NCBI RefSeq assembly: GCF_001305965.1
Contig: NZ_JXQC01000003.1
Location: 248,001-312,000 of the forward strand
DNA: 64,000 nucleotides
From: Erythrobacter sp. SG61-1L
GTDB taxonomy: Bacteria > Pseudomonadota > Alphaproteobacteria > Sphingomonadales > Sphingomonadaceae
Direction: 5' to 3'
Shown here: piece by piece, positions 1 through 8,317 of the stretch
How positions within the stretch are numbered: position 1 is the stretch's first letter
Layout of the letters: each line of letters opens with the position of its first letter
Program-made: the position numbers and the translations under genes
The notes under the pieces: generated by a model
Seen by the model: only the letters and a program-made list of their open reading frames with translations
The model's database searches: none
What the model was told of the DNA's origin: nothing

Positions 1-1
1 C

Positions 2-1690
2 TACGATTTCGGCTGCAAGAACCCGGGCGTGGCGGGCATTCCGGCAACCGGTTCGCCCACCGAAGACTGCGTCATCGGGCATGAAGGCGGCAGGGATTAC
101 ACCGCCGGCCGCATGGCCCTGCGCTGGGTGGCCAGCGACAATGTCGAAGTGAACATCTCCGCCAGCAAGCTGGTGGACGATTCCGAACCGCCGCCGACCA
201 CGCTGCTGGCCCTTACGGTGTCCAATGCGCTGACGCCCGGCTTCACCGATCGTTCGCTGCTGATCCCGGCTGAAGGCGAGTATTACAACTACTCGACCTA
301 TGTGACCCCCGCGTTCACCGACGCTGACGGCAGCCATCCGGCCACCGTGTGGGACCCGAATACCCGCCTGCGTGCGTGGGAAGTGGCGGGCACGATTGAC
401 TGGACCATCAGCGATACGCTGGCCCTCAAGTCGATCACTGCCTATCAGGATCTGTCGGGTTCCTATGGCTCGGACTATGACGTCACGCCGTTTGGCATCA
501 ACACGTCCAACATCACCAATTCGCACCACCAGTTCACGCAGGAACTGCGCCTGAACGGCACCAGCTTCAACGACAAGCTCGATTGGACCCTGGGCGCCTA
601 TTACTATGACGCGACGAGCTACATCGAAGGCGGCGACATCATCGCGCCGGGCCTTGCGACTTCTTCGGTCTTCTATTCGGACGATACGATTCCGGCGGAA
701 AGCATCTCGGGCTTTGCCCATGCAGTGATCCACCTGACCGATCGCCTGAACCTGACCGGCGGCATCCGCTACACGCATGACAAGAAGGATTACCACTTCC
801 GCCGCCTGAACGTGTTCGACACGAGCGAGCCGAGCTACACAGCGCAGAACAAGATCGACGGAGCCATCGGCAGCTATTCCGGTGACCGCGTGGATTATCG
901 CGTGAATGCGGATTACCAGCTGACGCCGGACCTGATGGTCTATGCCCAGTTCAGCACCGGCTATCGCGGTGGCGGCGTAAATCCGCGCCCCTTCGTGATC
1001 CAGCAGGTGCAGCCGTTCCAGCCTGAATCGCTCAATGCCTATGAAATCGGCTTCAAGAGCGATTTCCTGAATCGCGCGGTGCGGCTGAACATGTCGGCCT
1101 TCATCAACGATTATAAGGACATCATCTTCTCCAACACCGCGCCGACCGTGGTGGACGGAGTGACGCTGAGCGCCCAGAACGCAACGCCGACCAATGCCGG
1201 CGATGCGCGCTTCACTGGCGTGGAAGCCGAACTGACCCTGCGGCCGGTAAAGGGCCTCACCATCGACGCCACCGGCAGCTATCTGGACTTCCAGTTGAAG
1301 AGCATCGGCGCGACCGGGGCGACGATCAGCGGCATCACGCTGGATTCGCTGGCGCCTTACATCACCAAGTGGAAGGCCAGCTTCGGTGCCCAGTATGAAG
1401 CCGACCTGGGCAGCGCCGGCACACTGACGCCGCGTTTCGACCTGGCCTACCAGTCGTCGTTCTTCACTGCGTCGGACAACAACCCGGCAACGCTGGTTCC
1501 GGCCTACACGGTTATGAACGCCCGCCTTACCTGGACCTCGCCGGACGAGGACTGGCAGGTTGCGCTGGCCGTCACCAACCTGACGGACGAGTTCTATTAC
1601 CGGAACAAGGGCCGCCTGCCGATCGGCATCGTGTCGGGCCAGCCCGGCGCGCCGCGTGAATGGTCGCTCAGCGTTCGTCGCAATTTCTAG
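2..1690 (+). CDS. TonB-dependent outer-membrane receptor, C-terminal part (5' end outside window)
   Basis: The frame is open from the second base, so the start and the plug domain lie upstream; about 562 residues are visible. What remains is beta-barrel: alternating aromatic/polar strands, the segment YAQFSTGYRGGGVNPRPF followed by PESLNAYEIGFKS, and a C-terminus ending REWSLSVRRNF with the terminal Phe used by the BAM machinery. These are standard features of the FecA/CirA-like receptors that sphingomonads carry in large numbers. The family takes up large or scarce ligands across the outer membrane using TonB-ExbBD energy. The ligand cannot be read from sequence. The adjacent LysR regulator and FGE/sulfatase pair make a sulfated organic compound a reasonable guess. 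Only 76 bp separate it from the convergent LysR gene. Confidence 0.9.
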   Translation, partial: YDFGCKNPGVAGIPATGSPTEDCVIGHEGGRDYTAGRMALRWVASDNVEVNISASKLVDDSEPPPTTLLALTVSNALTPGFTDRSLLIPAEGEYYNYSTYVTPAFTDADGSHPATVWDPNTRLRAWEVAGTIDWTISDTLALKSITAYQDLSGSYGSDYDVTPFGINTSNITNSHHQFTQELRLNGTSFNDKLDWTLGAYYYDATSYIEGGDIIAPGLATSSVFYSDDTIPAESISGFAHAVIHLTDRLNLTGGIRYTHDKKDYHFRRLNVFDTSEPSYTAQNKIDGAIGSYSGDRVDYRVNADYQLTPDLMVYAQFSTGYRGGGVNPRPFVIQQVQPFQPESLNAYEIGFKSDFLNRAVRLNMSAFINDYKDIIFSNTAPTVVDGVTLSAQNATPTNAGDARFTGVEAELTLRPVKGLTIDATGSYLDFQLKSIGATGATISGITLDSLAPYITKWKASFGAQYEADLGSAGTLTPRFDLAYQSSFFTASDNNPATLVPAYTVMNARLTWTSPDEDWQVALAVTNLTDEFYYRNKGRLPIGIVSGQPGAPREWSLSVRRNF

Positions 1691-1766
1691 AGGTACCTCC
1701 CGAGGCGGGTCGTTTCCGGCTGAGCACCGGAGGCGGCCTGCCTCACCCTCTCTCCCGAGCCAGAGA

Positions 1767-2678
1767 TCAGGCGGAAATGGCGCGTTTTTCGTTCAACGCG
1801 GCCAGAACGAATTCCTCCACGATCCGGGCAGCGGGCGTCGCGGTCGGAGAACGTGCAACCAGCCGCTGGAGCGGAGGGAAATCGCCGTCGAGCACTTCCA
1901 GCCGCCCGCTCGCAATACTGCCCGCCACCTGTTCATGCATCAGCACTGCAACGCCCTGGCCGTCTTCCACCATCTGCTGGATGATGTCTGGAAACTCCAC
2001 ATAGAGAAACGGCCTGACAGGCTTGATGCCCTTGCGCCGGAACTGCAGCTCCACCCAATGCTCCGGCTGCGCGTCGGAAGAGTGGATGATGTAATTCAGA
2101 TCGTCATAGCTCAATTCGCCGGAATCCAGCTTCGCCCGCGTGCCCGGCGCGCCGACCAGCGCGGTGGGGACTTCGGCAATATGGCGGACATTCGGCCAGC
2201 TGCCGATCACTTGGCCCACCGAATAGACGACGATGTCGATCTTCCCGCGATCGAACCCGCTCTGCACTTCGTCAGGCCGGATCAGCGGCATCAGCACCAG
2301 CTCGATTTCAGGATGTTCCCTATAGAGGCGGGGAAGTGCGGGCTTGAGGTAGACGTCACGCAGGCGCGGGCCGATGCACAGCCGCACACGCTGGCGGCGG
2401 GCGCCCGGTTCGTCGCCGCGCATTTCCTTGCTCGCGCTCAGCATCATTTCGGCGCTTTCCAGTAGCTTCGTGCCGTCATGGGTCAGCAATGGCGTGGTTC
2501 CCCGGCGCCGGATGAACAATTGGCAGCCCAGCCGATCTTCCAGCATCGAGATCTGGTCGCTCACAGCGGGTTGCGAAATGCCGAGCTGGTCGGCCGCGCG
2601 GCTGAAACTGCCTGCCTTTGCCGCGCAAACGAAGGTCCGCAATTGCTGGAGCGTGAAATCGCGCTTGTCCTGAAACAT
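1767..2678 (-). CDS. LysR-family transcriptional regulator
   Basis: A 303-residue protein with an N-terminal winged helix-turn-helix (FTLQQLRTFVCAAKAGSFSR, AADQLGISQPAVSDQISMLE, then RLGCQLFIRRR), as in LysR-type regulators. An inducer-binding domain follows. The start at 2678 is chosen because a GGGAG ribosome site precedes it, although the frame extends upstream. It is transcribed away from the FGE/sulfatase genes. The gap between them contains two perfect palindromes, the usual arrangement for a LysR protein controlling itself and the divergent operon. The natural inducer is unknown; sulfur limitation or a sulfated aromatic would fit the neighbours. Family assignment is firm, the target inferred. 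Confidence 0.92.
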   Translation of the reverse strand: MFQDKRDFTLQQLRTFVCAAKAGSFSRAADQLGISQPAVSDQISMLEDRLGCQLFIRRRGTTPLLTHDGTKLLESAEMMLSASKEMRGDEPGARRQRVRLCIGPRLRDVYLKPALPRLYREHPEIELVLMPLIRPDEVQSGFDRGKIDIVVYSVGQVIGSWPNVRHIAEVPTALVGAPGTRAKLDSGELSYDDLNYIIHSSDAQPEHWVELQFRRKGIKPVRPFLYVEFPDIIQQMVEDGQGVAVLMHEQVAGSIASGRLEVLDGDFPPLQRLVARSPTATPAARIVEEFVLAALNEKRAISA

Positions 2679-2716
2679 CCGATTTCTCCCGGTATGGCGC
2701 GCGAATTTCGGCAAGC

Positions 2717-2734
2717 CATAAGTTATAACTTATG
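2717..2734. promoter_or_regulatory. Perfect 18-bp palindrome, candidate LysR operator
   Basis: CATAAGTTATAACTTATG is its own reverse complement. It lies 39 bp upstream of the LysR start and about 110 bp upstream of the divergent FGE start. LysR proteins typically bind AT-rich dyads of this kind near their own promoter. The AT content stands out against the GC-rich surroundings. Confidence 0.65.
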
Positions 2735-2753
2735 AAGCGTATAAGCACCGGAT

Positions 2754-2771
2754 GCCTTGCAATTGCAAGGC
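2754..2771. promoter_or_regulatory. Second perfect 18-bp palindrome in the same intergenic region
   Basis: GCCTTGCAATTGCAAGGC is a perfect dyad centred 37 bp from the first palindrome. LysR tetramers often contact two sites at such spacing, but this one differs in sequence (TTGCAATTGCAA core) and could belong to another regulator or be a hairpin in the FGE leader. Confidence 0.5.
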
Positions 2772-2844
2772 CGCAGCTGTCTCCTCCCAATCGAAAAGGC
2801 GCGGAAAAGCGCGGTATCGAGCGTTTGATAGGGGAGATGGCGGG

Positions 2845-3786
2845 GTGACTACGGTGGCGGGCGAATTGTGCCCGATGGTCCTGCTGGAAGGTGGGCGGTT
2901 CTGGATGGGATCGGACGATCACTATCCCGAAGAACGGCCCTGCCGCGAAGTGAAAGTCGGCAGGTTCGAGATCGACGTCGTGCCCGTGACCAACCGGCAA
3001 TTCGCGCGCTTCGTGGAGGCCACGGGATACGTCACCGTGGCAGAGCGGGCGCCCGACCCGGCGGATTATCCCGACGCCGATCCAGCCCTGCTCCAGCCCG
3101 GCTCGTCAGTCTTCATGGCGCCTGCGCGGCTGACCATGGGGATGAACCCCATGCAATGGTGGCAATTCGTGTTCGGCGCCAATTGGCGAGAGCCGCTGGG
3201 GCCGGGGAGCGGTTCTGCCGGGCTTGCCGATCATCCTGTAGTCCACATCGCCCACGAAGATGCCGATGCCTTTGCCAGATGGGCGGGCAAGCGGCTGCCG
3301 AACGAGGCGGAATGGGAATATGCCGCCCGCGGGGGGCTGGGCCGGCTGCCCTATGCCTGGGGCATCGAACTGGCGCCGGGGGGCGCTATGCTGGCCAATT
3401 ACTGGCAGGGCGCTTTCCCGCTGGAGAATTCGCTGCTCGACGGGTGGGAGCGAACTTCCCCCGTCTGTTCCTATCCGCCCAATCCCTTCGGGCTTTACGA
3501 CATGATCGGCAATGTCTGGGAATGGTGCAGCGACTGGTACAGCGATGCGCCGGGCAGGAAGGCGCCTTCCTGCTGCGGCGGTGACGATGCCCGCGTCGCC
3601 AGCCACGATCCCGACGATCCGGGCCGTAACTTCCCCCGAAAGGTGCTGAAGGGCGGATCGCATCTGTGCGCCGAGAATTACTGCCGCCGTTATCGCCCGG
3701 CGGCCCGTTATCCGCAGACCATCGACACATCGACATCCCATATCGGCTTCCGCTGCGTCCGCGACGTGGCGGCCAAGGCCGCTTGA
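2845..3786 (+). CDS. Formylglycine-generating enzyme family protein (SUMF1/FGE-type)
   Basis: Predicted to oxidise the active-site cysteine of the neighbouring sulfatase to C-alpha-formylglycine. The GTG at 2845 is preferred as start because AGGGGAG lies 8 bp upstream; an ATG at 2752 is in frame but has no ribosome site. The resulting 313-residue protein opens with the FGE-sulfatase pattern (MVLLEGGRFWMGSDD, then VPVTNRQFARFV). It carries LPNEAEWEYAARGG and GNVWEWCSDWY, and ends GGSHLCAENYCRRYRPAAR...IGFRC. The cysteine pair in that segment (about C275 and C280) matches the two catalytic cysteines of aerobic FGEs, so it looks active, unlike many C-lectin-like relatives lacking them. It is 17 bp upstream of the sulfatase and presumably co-transcribed. 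Confidence 0.9.
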   Translation: MTTVAGELCPMVLLEGGRFWMGSDDHYPEERPCREVKVGRFEIDVVPVTNRQFARFVEATGYVTVAERAPDPADYPDADPALLQPGSSVFMAPARLTMGMNPMQWWQFVFGANWREPLGPGSGSAGLADHPVVHIAHEDADAFARWAGKRLPNEAEWEYAARGGLGRLPYAWGIELAPGGAMLANYWQGAFPLENSLLDGWERTSPVCSYPPNPFGLYDMIGNVWEWCSDWYSDAPGRKAPSCCGGDDARVASHDPDDPGRNFPRKVLKGGSHLCAENYCRRYRPAARYPQTIDTSTSHIGFRCVRDVAAKAA

Positions 3787-3803
3787 AACGGAGAGAGCAT
3801 TCC

Positions 3804-6110
3804 ATGACTTCCCCTAATCGCCGCGCAAAGCAGGCCCGCGCCGCCATCGGTACGGCCATCGCACTGGTGTTCACGGTCAATGCGGCTGGCGCGGCCGCGG
3901 AAAGCCAGCCCGCAGGCGCCGCCCCCGCGCGCGAGTGGAAATATTATCCGCAACCTCCGCGTGCGCCTGCCGGGGCGCCCAATGTGCTGCTGATCATGAC
4001 CGACGATGCCGGGTTCAGTTCGGCCAGCACTTTCGGTGGCCCGATCCCTACGCCCACTTTCGACCAGCTGGCGAAGGACGGGCTGCGCTATAATGAATTT
4101 CACACCACGGCCATGTGCTCGCCCACCCGTGCGGCGCTGCTGACCGGGCGTAATTCGCATGCCGTGGCCAGCGGTTCGATCACCAATGTCTCGGTGGATG
4201 AAAAGGGCTATACTTCGGTGATCCCCGACAGCGCCGCCACCTTGGGCAGCGTGCTGCGCGACAATGGCTATGACACTGCCTTCTTCGGCAAGAACCACAA
4301 CACCCCCCTGTGGGAGACCGGCCCGATGGGACCGTTCAACCACTGGCCCAATGCCTGGGGCTTCGATTATTTCTATGGCTTCAACGGTGCGGCGGATGAC
4401 CAGTTCAGGCCGCAGCTGATCGAGAACCGCAATCAGGTGGAGCCGCCGGCCGACCCGGATTACATCCTCGACAAGGACATGACCAATCACATGATCGACT
4501 GGCTGCGCGTCCAGCGCGTGCAGCGGCCCGATCATCCCTTCTTCGCCTATTTCTCGCCCGGTTCGATGCATTCGCCGCATCAGGCACCGGCAGACTGGAT
4601 CGCGAAGTTCAAGGGCCAGTTCGACATGGGTTGGGACAAGCTGCGTGAACAGAACTTTGTCCGGCAGAAGGCCCTGGGCGTGATCCCGCAGGACGCAGTG
4701 CTCACGCCGCGCCCTGACGTCTTGCCCGCGTGGGACAGCATCGGGCCGGAAGCGCAGAAGATGTACGCGCACCAGATGGAAGTCGCGGCGGCGCAGCTGG
4801 CTTTCTTCGACTTCCAGCTAGGCCGCGTGATCGAGGAATTGCGCCAGAGCGGTCAGCTTGAGAACACCATGGTGATCTATCTGCAGGGCGATAATGGCGC
4901 CAGCATGGATAGCCAGCACGGTTCCAGCATGGAATTGCAAAGCCTGCTGGGGATCGAGCCTACCGAAGCGGAACTGATCGCCAATTCCGCCGCCGACGGC
5001 ACCCCGCATTCCTATTCCAACTATAATGCGGCCTGGGCCTGGGCGCAGAATGCGCCGTTCCCATGGGGCAAGCAGATCGCATCACATCTCGGCGGCCTGC
5101 GTGACGGATTGGTCATCAGCTGGCCCAAGCGGATCAAGGCGACGGGGCAATTGCGCAGCCAGTTCCATCACGTGATCGACATCGCCCCGACCATCTATGA
5201 GGCGGCGGGGATTACTCCGCCCGAAACGGTTGACGGCGTAAAGCAGCAGCCGATTGACGGGGTGAGCATGGTTTACAGCTTCGATGCCCCCAAGGTGCCT
5301 TCTGCCCGCAAGGAGCAGTATTTCGAGATGCTGGGCAACCGGTCCTATTACAAGGATGGCTGGCTGGCTTCGACCACGCCGGGCCGCGCGCCTTACGATC
5401 GCTCCACCAACCCGCTGGACCCCGCACAGTTCAAGTGGGAACTCTACAATCTCGATAGCGACTATTCGCAGTCGAAGAACGTCGCCGCGCAATATCCTGC
5501 AAAGCTGGCGGAGTTGAAGGCCGATTTCGAGACGGCGGCGAAGCAATACAATGTCTATCCCATTGCCGCCGATCTGATTGGCCGCGTGGGTCCGGGCAAT
5601 CGCCCCTCGGTCCTCGATGGGCGTAAGGACTTCACCTTCTACGCAGGGGGCACGCGCTATCCGGCCGGTTCCTTCCCGGCGCTGGCGGCAGGCTGGGACA
5701 TGGCGGCCCGCTTCACCACCAGCGCTGTCGATGCGGATGGACCGATTGTGTTCTCCGGCGATGAGGCCGGCGGGGCGGGGCTGTACCTTGAAGGCGGTCG
5801 ACCGGTCTTCCTCTACAACGCCACTGCGCGCGAGAAGGAACGGCAGTGGCTGAAGGGCGATGTGCTGGCGCCCGGAGCGCATGAAGTGACCCTGTCCGTC
5901 ACGGCCGATCCGGCCTCTGGCCCTCGTGCTGCGCGGCTGGTGATGCTGGTAGACGGGAAGGAAGCGGCGTCTGCCTCCTTCCCGGTCTATTACGCACCAC
6001 GTGGCGGCGGCGTGGTCGGGCGGTACGGCACGCGCACTCTGCTCAAGGATCTCGCCAATCCGCCGGCCAAGGGGCTGACGGTGGATACGGTGCGCTTCAC
6101 TCAGCGCTGA
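3804..6110 (+). CDS. Arylsulfatase, type I (formylglycine, Cys-type), exported
   Basis: A 768-residue sulfatase predicted to hydrolyse sulfate esters. The start at 3804 follows GGAGAGAG and gives a basic, hydrophobic N-terminus (residues 1-32) resembling a signal peptide. PNVLLIMTDD (metal-binding Asp67-Asp68) and CSPTRAALLTGR (Cys105, the formylglycine precursor in the C-x-P-x-R consensus) are clear. A second metal site lies in YLQGDNGASMD. The C-terminal ~170 residues form an extra beta-rich domain, as in AtsA-like arylsulfatases. The linked FGE upstream would mature Cys105. If export is by Sec, the modification must precede export. Substrate is unknown; the upstream TonB receptor suggests imported organosulfates. 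Confidence 0.9.
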   Translation: MTSPNRRAKQARAAIGTAIALVFTVNAAGAAAESQPAGAAPAREWKYYPQPPRAPAGAPNVLLIMTDDAGFSSASTFGGPIPTPTFDQLAKDGLRYNEFHTTAMCSPTRAALLTGRNSHAVASGSITNVSVDEKGYTSVIPDSAATLGSVLRDNGYDTAFFGKNHNTPLWETGPMGPFNHWPNAWGFDYFYGFNGAADDQFRPQLIENRNQVEPPADPDYILDKDMTNHMIDWLRVQRVQRPDHPFFAYFSPGSMHSPHQAPADWIAKFKGQFDMGWDKLREQNFVRQKALGVIPQDAVLTPRPDVLPAWDSIGPEAQKMYAHQMEVAAAQLAFFDFQLGRVIEELRQSGQLENTMVIYLQGDNGASMDSQHGSSMELQSLLGIEPTEAELIANSAADGTPHSYSNYNAAWAWAQNAPFPWGKQIASHLGGLRDGLVISWPKRIKATGQLRSQFHHVIDIAPTIYEAAGITPPETVDGVKQQPIDGVSMVYSFDAPKVPSARKEQYFEMLGNRSYYKDGWLASTTPGRAPYDRSTNPLDPAQFKWELYNLDSDYSQSKNVAAQYPAKLAELKADFETAAKQYNVYPIAADLIGRVGPGNRPSVLDGRKDFTFYAGGTRYPAGSFPALAAGWDMAARFTTSAVDADGPIVFSGDEAGGAGLYLEGGRPVFLYNATAREKERQWLKGDVLAPGAHEVTLSVTADPASGPRAARLVMLVDGKEAASASFPVYYAPRGGGVVGRYGTRTLLKDLANPPAKGLTVDTVRFTQR

Positions 6111-6132
6111 CCGCCTGACGGCGGGAACATCT

Positions 6133-6166
6133 CACCCCCGTTCGCCAATGGTGTGCGGGGGTGTTT
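6133..6166 (+). terminator. Rho-independent terminator after the sulfatase
   Basis: CACCCCC and GGGGGTG form a stem around an approximately 20-nt loop, followed directly by TTTT. It lies 22 bp after the sulfatase stop codon. Confidence 0.75.
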
Positions 6167-6227
6167 TGCGCCTTGGATCAGGGAAATTACGCAGAATTCT
6201 GCGGTGTAACGGCCTGTAACCGGGCGG

Positions 6228-6244
6228 ATTACCGTAATTAACTT
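6228..6244 (+). promoter_or_regulatory. Shared 17-bp motif, copy 1 (upstream of BtuB-like receptor)
   Basis: ATTACCGTAATTAACTT lies 88 bp upstream of the TonB receptor. It contains the dyad ATTAC-C-GTAAT, and GTAAC CGGGCGG precedes it. The same 17 bases with one A/T difference occur in the same orientation upstream of the - strand CobN-like operon (15317-15333). Two such matches within 10 kb, each at the promoter end of one half of the locus, point to a common regulator. Its identity is unknown. Confidence 0.7.
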
Positions 6245-6332
6245 ACCTGTCTGCCCGATTGCCGCAATCCCCACCCTGTGTGGCAGCCCCCTTGACGAGG
6301 AGGGCGCCAGCCTATTCGGAGTTTGGGGGAAG

Positions 6333-8300
6333 ATGAGGAAATTCAACGCAATCTATCGTCGTCAGCACATTCTCGGTTCGGCAGCATGTGCCGCGCTGGC
6401 GCTGGCTTTGCTCCCGCAGGCGGCTCAAGCAGCCGAAGACGACACTGCCGAGGCGCAGGATGATGGCGTGGCCATCGTCGTCACTGCATCGCGTTCCGGC
6501 GACGGCGTGCGAGCCGATCAATTGGGTGCATCGGTGACCGTCCTCGACAGCGAGGCACTGGAACAGCGCCAGACCCGCGTCGTATCGGACATTCTGCGCG
6601 ACGTGCCCGGCGTGGCCGTGAGCCGCACCGGCTCCATTGGCGGCCAGACGGCAGTGCGCCTGCGTGGCACCGAAGGCAATCAGGTGCTGGTGCTGATCGA
6701 CGGCATCGAGGCGGCTGACCCATATATGGGCGAATATGATTTCGGCACGCTGATCGCAGACCCTGCCGCGAAGATCGAAGTGCTGCGCGGGCAGCAAAGC
6801 TCGCTCTACGGCTCCGACGCGATCGGCGGCGTGATCCACTACATCACGCTTTCCGGGCGTGAAGCGCCAGGCATCAGCATCCGGGGCGAGGGCGGTTCCT
6901 TCGGTACGGTAGGCGGCGCAGTGCGCGTTGCCGGTGCGTCGAGCGATTTCGACTATGCCGTCTCCAGCAGCCTGCACCATACGTCAGGCTATCCCACCGC
7001 GCGCGATGGCGTGCGCGATCTGGCCTCCACCAGCCTTGGCGCCAGCGCGAAGGTGAACTGGACGCCCTCCGACACTTTCAAGCTGACCGGCGTGCTGCGC
7101 TACAGCTGGACCGATGCCGATACGAACGACACCGAGAATGACAGCAGCAAGCCGAATTTCGGCTACATCGTGGACAGCCCCGGCACCCATTACGTCAATG
7201 AGGCGTTCTATGGCCTGCTCGCGGCGGAACTGACCGCGCTGGATGGCCGCTGGACCAACACGCTGACCGGACAGTTCTCCGACACGCAGCGCAAGGGCTT
7301 CAACGCTGATGGCTTCAATTATGGCGACAAGGGCCAGCGTTATAAGGGTAGCTTCGTTTCCAGCATGCGCCTGGGGAATGAGGCGATCTCGCACCGCCTG
7401 ACCGCAGCCGTGGATGGGGAGCGCGAGGAGTTCCAGAACACCAGCCTCTATGCCTTCAACGGCAAGCGCCACACGGACAATGTCGGCATCGTCGGCCAGT
7501 ATGAACTGACTGCTGGAGCTTTCTCGGGCGGGGCATCCATCCGGTATGACGACAACAATCGGTTCGACAATACGACCACCTGGCGCGTGCAGGGCAGCTA
7601 TCGCCTGCCGACCGACACACGCATTCGCGCGGCCTATGGCACCGGCGTGAAGAACCCCGGCTATTTCGAACTCTACGGCTATATGGATGGCCGATATATC
7701 GGCAATCCGAACCTCAAGCCGGAAAAGTCCGAAGGCTGGGAAGCCGGGCTTGAGCAAAGCTTCATGAACGGCAAGGTCACGCTGGGTGCGACCTATTTCG
7801 ATTCCGTGCTGACGGATGAAATCTACACCACCTATCCGGCGCCCGATTATGTTGCGACGCCCAGCAACCGGGCGACCAAATCGAAGCAGAACGGGGTAGA
7901 GCTATTCCTGTCTGCGCGGCCGATGGCGCAGCTGCGGCTGGATGCTTCCTACACTTACCTCAATGCCAAGGAAGACGGCGTGGTGGAAGTTCGCCGCCCC
8001 GGCGACATCGCCAGCTTCAATGCCACATGGTTCAGCAAGGACGACAAGTTCTCGGCCACACTGACCGTGCGGTATAACGGCCGGACCGACGATGTGGCCT
8101 ATACCGATCCCAGTTGGGTTCCGGTGCGGGTTTCCATGGACCCGTTCACGCTGGTGAACCTCAATGCCCAGTACGAAGTGATGAAGGGGCTGACCCTGTT
8201 CGGCCGCGTGGAGAACCTGCTGGACGAGGATTACGAGGAAGTCTTCAGCTTCGCCACGCCGGGCACTTCGGCCTATGCCGGGATCAGCGCCCGGTTCTGA
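6333..8300 (+). CDS. BtuB/HmuR-like TonB-dependent receptor
   Basis: A 655-residue outer-membrane receptor. GGGGGAAG precedes the ATG. Residues 1-34 look like a signal peptide ending after AAQAA. The TonB box region (AIVVTASR) leads into a plug with DILRDVPGVAVSRTGSIGGQ, VLVLIDGIEAADP and VLRGQQSSLYGSDAIGGV, followed by a 22-strand-type barrel. The segment IGNPNLKPEKSEGWEAGLEQ resembles the BtuB/haem-receptor region. It ends in AGISARF with a terminal Phe. Together with the convergent CobN-like/ExbB/DUF2149 operon, it corresponds to HmuR of the hmu haem systems, so the ligand is probably haem, a cobamide or another tetrapyrrole. Sequence alone does not decide which. Confidence 0.9.
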   Translation: MRKFNAIYRRQHILGSAACAALALALLPQAAQAAEDDTAEAQDDGVAIVVTASRSGDGVRADQLGASVTVLDSEALEQRQTRVVSDILRDVPGVAVSRTGSIGGQTAVRLRGTEGNQVLVLIDGIEAADPYMGEYDFGTLIADPAAKIEVLRGQQSSLYGSDAIGGVIHYITLSGREAPGISIRGEGGSFGTVGGAVRVAGASSDFDYAVSSSLHHTSGYPTARDGVRDLASTSLGASAKVNWTPSDTFKLTGVLRYSWTDADTNDTENDSSKPNFGYIVDSPGTHYVNEAFYGLLAAELTALDGRWTNTLTGQFSDTQRKGFNADGFNYGDKGQRYKGSFVSSMRLGNEAISHRLTAAVDGEREEFQNTSLYAFNGKRHTDNVGIVGQYELTAGAFSGGASIRYDDNNRFDNTTTWRVQGSYRLPTDTRIRAAYGTGVKNPGYFELYGYMDGRYIGNPNLKPEKSEGWEAGLEQSFMNGKVTLGATYFDSVLTDEIYTTYPAPDYVATPSNRATKSKQNGVELFLSARPMAQLRLDASYTYLNAKEDGVVEVRRPGDIASFNATWFSKDDKFSATLTVRYNGRTDDVAYTDPSWVPVRVSMDPFTLVNLNAQYEVMKGLTLFGRVENLLDEDYEEVFSFATPGTSAYAGISARF

Positions 8301-8317
8301 CCGGGCCAAGGTCCACA

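Noticed and set aside
6245-6332. Cobalamin riboswitch upstream of the BtuB-like receptor
   Set aside because: I looked for the B12-box and the conserved GCCACTG-type core and did not find them; a short DNA motif shared with the other operon explains regulation better.
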